DNA of 5,427 nt from an uncultured delta proteobacterium (GTDB taxonomy: Bacteria > RBG-13-61-14 > DRUE01), in contig CAIUDS010000423.1 in assembly GCA_903897985.1 (NCBI GenBank), forward strand, positions 1-5,427, in the 5' to 3' direction. Positions within the stretch are counted from its first letter, which is position 1, and every line of letters begins with the position of its first letter. The notes beneath the pieces were generated by a model. It did no database searches and was not told where the DNA came from. It saw only the letters and a program-made list of their open reading frames with translations. Positions 1 to 5,352 of the stretch are shown piece after piece. Position numbers and translations under genes: made by a program.

Positions 1-108
1 AAGGAAGTTATGATTGATTTGGCATGGGTGCGCGCTCATCTTCCGGAGCCGGAACTGAGAAATTTTGCTTGGATTGCCCGCGCAGATAAGGGGAAAAAAA
101 AGTGTTAG
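1..108 (+). CDS. possible C-terminal end of an unidentified gene (partial)
   Basis: A frame open from the first base runs 35 codons to a TAG at 106-108 and ends in a lysine-rich tail (ADKGKKKC). An in-frame ATG lies at 10-12 with AAGGAAG directly before it, but the spacing of about 2 bases is too short for a normal ribosome site. It is more likely the tail of a gene that starts outside the window and converges on aroE. I recognise no family, the frame is short, and its third codon positions are not as GC-biased as those of aroE, so it could be chance. The minus strand here offers nothing better. Confidence 0.25.
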   Translation, partial: KEVMIDLAWVRAHLPEPELRNFAWIARADKGKKKC

Positions 109-135
109 ACGGTCAGGGGTTCCCGGATTCCGCGT

Positions 136-993
136 TCAGCCTTTGATTTCCCTCAGACCCTTGCGGCCCGCGGCCAGCATGATCCGGAAGGGAGCATCCT
201 TGCCGGTGAAGAGCTTGAACTGCTCGCAGGCCTGCCGCGCCAGCATCTCGAGGCCGCCGATGGTCTTGGCGCCCGTGCCCGCGGCCTCGCGCAGGAGCCG
301 GGTGCGCAGCGGGTTATAGACGATGTCGAAGACCGCGAGGTCTTTCCGGAGCAGGGCCTTGGGGACCGGGGTTGAGCCGACCTTCGGATACATCCCGATC
401 GGGGTGGCGTTGATCAGGACCGAACTATCTTCCAGTTCCTCCCCCAGCCGCGCCAAGCTGGCCGCGCGAACTCCAGCCCCGGTCTTTCTCCCGACCTCCG
501 CGGCCAGCGAGCGCGCCAGCGGCTCCATCAGATCCATCAAGATCATCTCCCCGGACTTGCGCTTGCTCGCGAGGGTGAAAGCGATGGCGCGCGCGGCCCC
601 GCCGGCCCCGAGCAGGGCAATTTTTGCCCCCTGGATTTTTACTCCGGCTTTGACGAGGCATTGATATGCGGCCAGGCCGTCGGTGTTGTATCCGGTCAGT
701 CTGCCCTCATCATTGACAATGGTGTTGACCGCGCCGATCTTTTTCGCCAGCGGGACGATCTGGTCCAGATACGGGATGACCGCTTGCTTGTGGGGCATGG
801 TCACGCTCGCGCCTCTGATCCGCAAGCCGCGTATGCCATCAACTGCCGACCGCAGGTCTTCCACCCGGAAGGCCAGATAGGCGTAATTAAGCCCGAGCGC
901 TTGATAGCCCGCGTTATGGATCTGGGGCGAAACCGAGTGGCCGATTGGGTTCCCGATCAGGATGCAAAGCCGAGTCTGGGAATTGATCTTCAT
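136..993 (-). CDS. aroE: shikimate dehydrogenase (NADP+)
   Basis: AroE reduces 3-dehydroshikimate to shikimate with NADPH, the fourth step of the cytosolic shikimate pathway to chorismate and the aromatic amino acids. The protein has 285 residues, normal for the family. The N-terminal substrate domain shows GNPIGHSVSP at 14-23, whose two serines bind shikimate, then MPHK with catalytic Lys69, and NTDG with catalytic Asp105. The Rossmann domain has GAGGAARA at 129-136 for NADP, then INATPIGM at 194-201 and the closing GGLEML at 246-251. The start lies 9 bp after the stop of the methyltransferase gene. No strong Shine-Dalgarno is visible (upstream is TTTGATAAA), so translation is probably coupled to the upstream gene. 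It is the last gene seen in the minus-strand cluster. All key residues are present, so it should be active. Confidence 0.96.
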   Translation of the reverse strand: MKINSQTRLCILIGNPIGHSVSPQIHNAGYQALGLNYAYLAFRVEDLRSAVDGIRGLRIRGASVTMPHKQAVIPYLDQIVPLAKKIGAVNTIVNDEGRLTGYNTDGLAAYQCLVKAGVKIQGAKIALLGAGGAARAIAFTLASKRKSGEMILMDLMEPLARSLAAEVGRKTGAGVRAASLARLGEELEDSSVLINATPIGMYPKVGSTPVPKALLRKDLAVFDIVYNPLRTRLLREAAGTGAKTIGGLEMLARQACEQFKLFTGKDAPFRIMLAAGRKGLREIKG

Positions 994-1002
994 TTTATCA
1001 AA

Positions 1003-1884
1003 TCAAAATTTCGCTTTCATCCGCCGGATGAACTCCGGGCTACTTCCGCAGCAGGCCCCGAGCGCGTCCGCGCCGGCCTCGAACATCGGCTTCGCGAACG
1101 CCGCGAAGTCCTCCGCGGCCACCTCATAAATTTCCTTGCCCTCTTTGAGTTGAGGCTCGCCCGCATTGGCCTGGGCGATGATGTATTTATCCGTGAGCGG
1201 CCGCATCGCCTTTACCAGTTCCACCATGTCCTTCGGCCCGATCGAGCAGTTGGCCCCGACCAGCTCCGCGCCGGCCTCGACCATGCCCTTGACCGCCTGT
1301 TCCGGGCTTACCCCCATCATGGTGAAAAATCCCCGCGCGGTCTTCTTGAAGGTCATGCCGCACGCCACCGGTAGGTTCGGAGCCGCCGCCTTCAGCGCCC
1401 GGATCGCGGCTTGCGCTTCCTCCAAGGCGAACATGGTCTCGATGCTGAACAAGTCCACCCCGGCCTCCGCCAAAATACTCGCCTGCTCGCGATAGACTTC
1501 CTCGGCCTGCTCCGCGCTCAGGTTCCCCATCGGCGCCATCAGCTCGCCGGTCGGGCCGATGTCCCCGGCCACCAGGGCTTGGCCCTCCGCGGCCTCGGCC
1601 GCGGCCTTGACCGCGGACGAATTGATCAGTTGCAGTTTGTCTTCCAGACCCGCGCTCTTCAGCTTGAGCCGGTTGGCGCCGAAGGTGTTGGTCTGGATCA
1701 CCTCCGAGCCGGCCCGGACATAGTCGCGGTGGATCTCGCGCAAGAGCTCCGGTTTTTCCAGGTTCCAGGCCTCGGGCGCCCGGCCCACCAGCCCCCGCGC
1801 GATCAACTGTGTGCCCATGGCCCCGTCCCAGAACAGCGGCCGTCCCTGCTGCTTCGCTTCTTCCAATCTGCTTATTAAATTCAT
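1003..1884 (-). CDS. homocysteine S-methyltransferase family protein (MetH N-terminal-type zinc domain)
   Basis: This is a 293-residue single-domain protein of the Pfam S-methyl_trans family, which moves a methyl group to homocysteine or a related thiol using a zinc-activated sulfur. The N-terminus WDGAMGTQL (19-27) and the TNTFGAN block (65-71) are family signatures. The three expected zinc cysteines are present: Cys213 in GANCSIG and Cys278-Cys279 in GACCGSSP. It matches the homocysteine-binding module of cobalamin-dependent methionine synthase, but the folate, B12-binding and reactivation domains of MetH are absent. The methyl donor is therefore unclear: S-methylmethionine or SAM as in MmuM, or a separate corrinoid protein. 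AAGAGG at 1891-1896 sits 6 bases before the ATG and supports this start. It lies between the hydrolase and aroE genes and reads with them. Confidence 0.9.
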   Translation of the reverse strand: MNLISRLEEAKQQGRPLFWDGAMGTQLIARGLVGRAPEAWNLEKPELLREIHRDYVRAGSEVIQTNTFGANRLKLKSAGLEDKLQLINSSAVKAAAEAAEGQALVAGDIGPTGELMAPMGNLSAEQAEEVYREQASILAEAGVDLFSIETMFALEEAQAAIRALKAAAPNLPVACGMTFKKTARGFFTMMGVSPEQAVKGMVEAGAELVGANCSIGPKDMVELVKAMRPLTDKYIIAQANAGEPQLKEGKEIYEVAAEDFAAFAKPMFEAGADALGACCGSSPEFIRRMKAKF

Positions 1885-1890
1885 TTAATA

Positions 1891-1896
1891 CCTCTT
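1891..1896 (-). promoter_or_regulatory. ribosome binding site of the homocysteine methyltransferase gene
   Basis: On the minus strand AAGAGG lies 6 bases before the ATG at 1884. It is the clearest Shine-Dalgarno in the minus-strand cluster and fixes the start of this gene. Confidence 0.6.
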
Positions 1897-1918
1897 CGCG
1901 CGATTCCTTTCTGTGCGG

Positions 1919-1932
1919 GCGACTTTAGTCGC
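1919..1932. repeat. small perfect inverted repeat spanning the hydrolase stop codon
   Basis: GCGACT and AGTCGC form a perfect 6-bp stem with a 2-base centre. The TAA stop of the hydrolase gene (1927-1925) is inside it. No T-run follows on the minus strand, so it is not a classical intrinsic terminator. It resembles short palindromic intergenic repeats seen many times in some bacterial genomes, but only one copy is visible here. Confidence 0.4.
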
Positions 1933-2743
1933 TATTCCTTTTCTTCACAACTTCCTCGAAAAACTCGCCGAGCGACTTATTAACTTCCGCGGGTTTTTCC
2001 AGATTGACAATGTGTCCCGCATCCTCGATCCGGACCAGCCGCGAACCCGCGATTTGAGCGTGCAGGTAGTCCATATATTTGGGCGGCGTGAGCAGGTCCT
2101 GCATGGCGGAAATGATCAAGCACGGGACTTTGATCTGCTTGACCTGCTCGGTAAGGTTGAAGCGGTCGCAGGCCCGGAAGTCGGCCTCCACCACCAACGG
2201 CTCGCGCTGAGCGAGTTCCTTTACCGCCAGTTCGATAATCTTGGGACTCGCGTTCTTGGAGAAAGCGAACTGCGGAAACATTTTCAAATAGGCCGGCCAG
2301 TCCTCGCGGAGCAGCTTGAAGAGCTCGGGCATGACCTTGAGCTTGGCGCCGGTGCTGAGCAGGACCAGGCCGGTGAGCCGGTCCGGGGCCTTGAGCGCAA
2401 TGGCCTGGCTGATAGCGCCGCCCATGCTCAACCCGGCGAGGATGAATTTATCGAGCTTGAGTTCGTCGGCCAGTCCGAGCACAAACTCCGCGTAGTCCTC
2501 GATCAACTGGCAGCCCTCGCCCGGCGAGAGCCCATGCCCGGGGAGGTTGATCGCGATGGGGCGGTATGCTTTCGAGAAATGCGCGAGTTGGCCGAGCCAC
2601 ATCAGATGCGAGCCGCCGGCGCCGTGCACAAACATGAGCGCGGGCTGGTCCGAGTCCTTGGCCGAGTTCCCGAACCCGGCCCCGTATTTGCCGCGGATTA
2701 CCTTCTCCATCATGCCCTTGATCTTAAATTCCCCCGGCCCCAT
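1925..2743 (-). CDS. alpha/beta-hydrolase fold protein
   Basis: A soluble serine hydrolase of the alpha/beta-hydrolase fold (Abhydrolase_1 type) of unknown substrate, such as an ester, lactone or C-C bond. Numbered from the ATG at 2743 (272 residues), the oxyanion motif HGAGG is at 40-44, NLPGHG at 66-71, the nucleophile elbow GLSMGG has Ser106, the acid is probably Asp216 in AMQDLLTP, and the base is His244 in DAGHIVNLEKP. The complete triad suggests an active enzyme. The start is uncertain. The frame is open back to an ATG at 2863, but the extra 40 residues are low-complexity, rich in Arg and Ser, and cover a heptamer repeat. The ATG at 2743 has a modest AGG about 8 bases upstream, and ATGs at 2713 and 2710 are also possible. 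There is no signal peptide. It is the first gene of the minus-strand cluster. Confidence 0.88.
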   Translation of the reverse strand: MGPGEFKIKGMMEKVIRGKYGAGFGNSAKDSDQPALMFVHGAGGSHLMWLGQLAHFSKAYRPIAINLPGHGLSPGEGCQLIEDYAEFVLGLADELKLDKFILAGLSMGGAISQAIALKAPDRLTGLVLLSTGAKLKVMPELFKLLREDWPAYLKMFPQFAFSKNASPKIIELAVKELAQREPLVVEADFRACDRFNLTEQVKQIKVPCLIISAMQDLLTPPKYMDYLHAQIAGSRLVRIEDAGHIVNLEKPAEVNKSLGEFFEEVVKKRNSD

Positions 2744-2766
2744 TGTCAAAACCTGCCGCCGCCTCA

Positions 2767-2787
2767 ACTGCCCACTGACCATTGACC
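2767..2787. repeat. degenerate heptamer tandem repeat (3 units)
   Basis: Three consecutive 7-base units read ACTGCCC, ACTGACC and ATTGACC. The array lies just upstream of the preferred hydrolase start and looks like the short tandem heptamers found between genes in some bacteria. It argues that the longer hydrolase frame through this region is not coding. Confidence 0.4.
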
Positions 2788-2875
2788 AAAATCGCCTTAG
2801 CGACGCAGACCCCCTTGGGGAGCTGGCGCTCTTGTTCGGGCCGCAGGAGCTCTTGCCTGCCAAGACATTAATTTT

Positions 2876-2892
2876 GCGGGCGGGAAGCCCGC
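2876..2892. repeat. GC-rich hairpin, possible REP-like element
   Basis: GCGGGC and GCCCGC form a perfect 6-bp stem around the 5-base loop GGGAA. No T-run adjoins it on either side. Its form resembles repetitive extragenic palindromes, but a single copy cannot prove that. Confidence 0.4.
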
Positions 2893-2983
2893 GCCACGAC
2901 TGAAAAAACCGCCAACTTATTTACGGGACCCTACCCCCGGTTGATCCCTGGCGCAAGAAGCGCGCGCAGGCGTGGCGACTGGT

Positions 2984-3012
2984 TTGACTAATCAGAACAA
3001 GAGAGTTATATT
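2984..3012 (+). promoter_or_regulatory. sigma70-type promoter of the methyltransferase operon
   Basis: The -35 TTGACT (2984-2989) and -10 TATATT (3007-3012) are separated by exactly 17 bp. Transcription would start near 3019, giving a leader of about 35 bases before the ATG at 3055. A short dyad GATT-CA-AATC (3015-3024) lies at the expected start point and could bind a regulator, but it is weak. No controller-protein gene is seen, so any control might come from the methyltransferase itself. Confidence 0.65.
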
Positions 3013-3042
3013 TAGATTCAAATCATCGGCATATTTGGTTTT

Positions 3043-3047
3043 AAGGG
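3043..3047 (+). promoter_or_regulatory. ribosome binding site of the cytosine methyltransferase gene
   Basis: AAGGG lies 7 bases before the ATG at 3055. A TTG at 3049 in the same frame is only 1 base from this site, so the ATG is the better start. Confidence 0.6.
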
Positions 3048-3054
3048 CTTGATC

Positions 3055-4158
3055 ATGTCTAGAAAAAATAACCGCCCAGCTTGCTTGGATTTTTTCGCGG
3101 GAAGCGGCCTGGTTTCTGAAGGCTTGAAGGAGTACTTTAACCCAGTTTGGGCGAACGACATATCCCCCAAAAAAGCAGATGTATTTTGCGGCAACCATCC
3201 CAAAGGAATTTTCACGCTTGGGCCGATCGAAAAAATCAAGGGATTCGAGATTCCGGATGCATGCCTCTCATGGGCAAGTTTTCCCTGCCAAGATCTATCC
3301 TTGGCGGGCAGCTTGGGCGGATTATCCAGCGAACGCAGCGGTTTGGTCTGGCAATGGCTCCGGATAATGGATGAAATGAAAGAACGGCCGCCTCTCGCGG
3401 TGGCGGAAAACGTAATCGGACTCATTTCCGCCGACCAAGGGGCTCATTACCGTAGGCTGCACAAAGCCTTGGCGAGACGCGGATATAAAATCGGGGCCGT
3501 GATTTTGGACGCCTCGTGTTGGTTGCCGCAATCCAGAAAAAGGGTTTTTGTCATCGCCGTCAAGCGGGACATTAATACCCGGGATTTAGAATCCCGGAAG
3601 CCATTGTGGTGCCATCCGGTTTCTCTGCAAAAAGCCGCGGAGGGCCTCGAGGAATGGGTTTGGTGGCGCATCCCCAAGCCTTCCGTCCGACCGGTTGAAC
3701 TCGAGAGCTTAATTGACTTCAAAGCGCAATGTTATGACGAAACCAAAACCGCCAAGCTTCTTGAGATGGTGCCGGCGCATCATAAGGCCAAAATGAATTA
3801 TTCCTATAGCTCAGGTCGTTCTGTCTTTCCAGGCTACAGGCGGATTAGACATGGCAAGCAAGTCCTGGAATTGCGATTCGATGGGATGGCCGGCTGTTTG
3901 AGGACTCCGGAAGGAGGAAGCAGCCGACAATACTTGATCATCCGCCGGAATGGATCGTTCAACGCCAGATTAATAACCGCCGCAGAAGCCGCCGCCCTCA
4001 TGGGGGTCAGGGCGGGATACAAAATTCCCGGGTCATATAATGATGCCTACAAAGCCATGGGCGATGCGGTGGCGGTGCCGGTCACCAGATATCTTGCGCG
4101 CCATCTGCTGGCGCCTCTTGCCCGCATCATTTCGGAGCATAGCAATGAACTTGGATGA
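3055..4158 (+). CDS. DNA (cytosine-5-)-methyltransferase, R-M type
   Basis: The enzyme transfers a methyl group from SAM to carbon 5 of cytosine within a specific DNA site, protecting it from a partner nuclease. Its 367 residues carry the ordered C5-methylase motifs. Motif I is DFFAGSG (12-18, SAM binding). Motif IV is FPCQDLS, with catalytic Cys78. Motif VI is AENV (117-120), and motif VIII is QSRKRVF (159-165). Motif IX is RLITAAEAAALMG (305-317), and motif X is AMGDAVAVPV (334-343), with GDAV for the usual GNAV. The target-recognition region lies between about 175 and 300 and includes CLRTPEGGSSRQ (281-292), a stretch typical of such enzymes. The target site cannot be read from the sequence. 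It is the first gene of a three-gene operon with its own promoter, and its last 14 bases overlap the next gene. Confidence 0.95.
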   Translation: MSRKNNRPACLDFFAGSGLVSEGLKEYFNPVWANDISPKKADVFCGNHPKGIFTLGPIEKIKGFEIPDACLSWASFPCQDLSLAGSLGGLSSERSGLVWQWLRIMDEMKERPPLAVAENVIGLISADQGAHYRRLHKALARRGYKIGAVILDASCWLPQSRKRVFVIAVKRDINTRDLESRKPLWCHPVSLQKAAEGLEEWVWWRIPKPSVRPVELESLIDFKAQCYDETKTAKLLEMVPAHHKAKMNYSYSSGRSVFPGYRRIRHGKQVLELRFDGMAGCLRTPEGGSSRQYLIIRRNGSFNARLITAAEAAALMGVRAGYKIPGSYNDAYKAMGDAVAVPVTRYLARHLLAPLARIISEHSNELG

Positions 4159-5068
4159 ATCACTGAGGAGTTTTTATCAGCAAAATAAAATGCATGGCAA
4201 AGGCCCGCTCTGCCTGGCCTTGGTCATCACCCGGCGAGCGAAAGCGATGAAATTCCCTTTGCGGCCTGATAACCTGTTGACCCAAGCGAAGGGACAAGTC
4301 GTGGGCATGGGCAAATCCGCGGTTCAGGCTATTCTAAATGATTACGGGATCCAAAGGGTCTTGGCGGAAGAGGGTGGGAGGACCAGCCGGGGAAGCGTCG
4401 ACAAAATGAGGAAATATGCGGCCTTTTTGAATAATCTTCATTCCAAAAACCAATGCGCCCTGGATTTTATTGAAAATTGGTGGATTGCCCGGGTTAAAGA
4501 GTATTTTGCCGGAAAGCCCTTCCGGCTGCATTTTGACACTTCAAAATCACTTCGCGCCATAATTCATGACCTTCTGGAGCAAGCACAGCGGCGACAAACT
4601 GAATTCCCGGGAGCCACCTTGGCCGGGACCATGCTGCAGCACCTGGTTGGTGCTAAACTAAATCTCGTTCTTGGGAAGGCCATCAAACATTATGGCGCTT
4701 CCGTCAAAGATGAATCTTCAGGGAGGGAGGGCGATTTCCTCATTGAAGATGTCGCCATCCATGTCACCACCATGCCTTCGGAAGCGCTGCTCCGCAAGTG
4801 CGGGAAAAATTTGGAGCAGAGCCTAAAGCCTGTAATCATTACCACCTCAAAAGGCGCCCTGGTGGCGGAAAGTTTGGCGGAGCAACAAGGTTTTATTGAA
4901 CGGTTGGATGTATTTGAGGCAGAACAATTTCTAGCCGGGAACCTCTATGAAATAGGCAAATTCGGCCAATCCGGCCGGAGAACCACCGCGGAGCACCTGA
5001 TCAAAGAATATAACCGTATTATAGATCAATGTGAAACCGACCCCAGCCTTAAGATCGAACTCGCCTGA
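4145..5068 (+). CDS. DUF4928-type protein, probable restriction endonuclease of the system
   Basis: A 307-residue cytosolic protein that I match from memory to the DUF4928 family, found beside C5-cytosine methylases and vsr genes. The N-terminal region contains EEGGRTSRGS (75-84) and MRKYAAFLNNL (88-98), a pattern I associate with this family. The C-terminal part has GREGDF (193-198), then AIHVTT (204-209), then a KCGKNLEQSLKPVIITT-like strand (218-234). The order fits a PD-(D/E)XK-like nuclease core, with Asp197 as first metal ligand and HVT standing where (D/E)XK is usual; that reading is inference. The ATG at 4145 is preferred: GGAG at 4134-4137 is 7 bases upstream and the gene overlaps the methylase stop by 14 bp. 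A longer frame from 4040 only shadows the methylase. Gene order suggests it cuts the sites the methylase protects. No cleavage activity is proven by sequence. Confidence 0.8.
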   Translation: MNLDESLRSFYQQNKMHGKGPLCLALVITRRAKAMKFPLRPDNLLTQAKGQVVGMGKSAVQAILNDYGIQRVLAEEGGRTSRGSVDKMRKYAAFLNNLHSKNQCALDFIENWWIARVKEYFAGKPFRLHFDTSKSLRAIIHDLLEQAQRRQTEFPGATLAGTMLQHLVGAKLNLVLGKAIKHYGASVKDESSGREGDFLIEDVAIHVTTMPSEALLRKCGKNLEQSLKPVIITTSKGALVAESLAEQQGFIERLDVFEAEQFLAGNLYEIGKFGQSGRRTTAEHLIKEYNRIIDQCETDPSLKIELA

Positions 5069-5352
5069 TGGCCGACGTTTTCAAGAAAAAGAAGCGCAGT
5101 TGGATCATGAGCCGCATCCACGGGGAGAATACTTCGCCCGAATTAATCGTCCGCTCTCTGCTCCGCCGGTTGGGATACCGGTTTCGCGCATATGGAGAAA
5201 ATCTTCCCGGTCGACCAGACATAGTCTTTTTCTCCCGCCGCAAAGTTATTTTTGTGCATGGATGCTTTTGGCATGGCCATCATTGCGCTAGCAGGGTGTT
5301 GAAAAATTCCCTATTCTTCCTGTTTTTTCTCCTTCGACCATGTTTCAACTAG
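5068..5352 (+). pseudogene. vsr: very short patch repair endonuclease, truncated by insertion sequence
   Basis: Vsr nicks DNA 5' of the T in T:G mismatches left when 5-methylcytosine deaminates, so it protects the methylase's sites from mutation. Residues 1-73 align without gaps to E. coli Vsr as I recall it. Glu25, Asp51, His64 and His69 of the active site are all at the same numbers, as is LPGRPD (46-51), and HGCFWHGHHC (64-73) supplies three of the four zinc ligands (Cys66, His71, Cys73). After Cys73 homology stops. The frame reads about 21 unrelated, Phe/Leu-rich residues to a TAG at 5350-5352. Normal Vsr has about 135-155 residues, so nearly half is lost, including the fourth zinc ligand (Cys117 in E. 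coli). The product is probably unfolded and inactive. True vsr sequence ends near 5291. The ATG shares its A with the TGA of the previous gene, so translation is coupled. Confidence 0.88.
5288..5291. other. candidate insertion target site (CTAG)
   Basis: The palindromic tetranucleotide CTAG sits exactly at the junction between vsr coding sequence and the presumed insertion-sequence end. Some insertion sequences choose or duplicate short CTAG-like targets. The second copy would be beyond the window, so duplication cannot be tested here. Confidence 0.3.

Larger units (their letters stand above)
2864..3054. other. divergent intergenic region between the metabolic cluster and the R-M operon
   Basis: About 190 bp, or 310 bp if the hydrolase starts at 2743, with no supported gene or RNA gene. 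It holds a GC-rich hairpin (2876-2892), a small GCGC-aagaa-GCGC dyad (2951-2963) and the promoter of the methyltransferase gene. I see no convincing promoter for the leftward genes. Base composition changes here from GC-rich to near balanced. Confidence 0.6.

Noticed and set aside
88..135. Possible intrinsic terminator after aroE (T-run on the minus strand at 91-98)
   Set aside because: There are eight Ts, but the only stem before them is a three-pair GGG-aa-CCC, and it is separated from the T-run by about 19 bases, so a terminator is not supported.
661..1374. Plus-strand open frame of 237 codons opposite aroE and the methyltransferase gene
   Set aside because: It spans the junction of two well-supported minus-strand genes, has an Arg/Leu/Asp/His-rich composition typical of antisense frames in GC-rich coding DNA, and shows no recognisable motif.
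1913..2785. Plus-strand open frame of 290 codons opposite the hydrolase gene
   Set aside because: It lies exactly opposite a gene with a complete catalytic triad and is explained by the GC-rich codon pattern of that gene.
2744..2863. N-terminal extension of the hydrolase starting at 2863
   Set aside because: The extra 40 residues are low-complexity, contain a heptamer repeat and precede the point where homology to alpha/beta-hydrolases would begin. I kept it only as an alternative start.
3018..3425. Minus-strand open frame of 135 codons opposite the methylase N-terminus
   Set aside because: It runs antisense to conserved methylase motifs I and IV and resembles no family I know.
4040..4144. 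Upstream extension of the DUF4928 gene
   Set aside because: It lies fully within the methylase motif X region in another frame. The ATG at 4145 has a proper ribosome site and a normal overlap.
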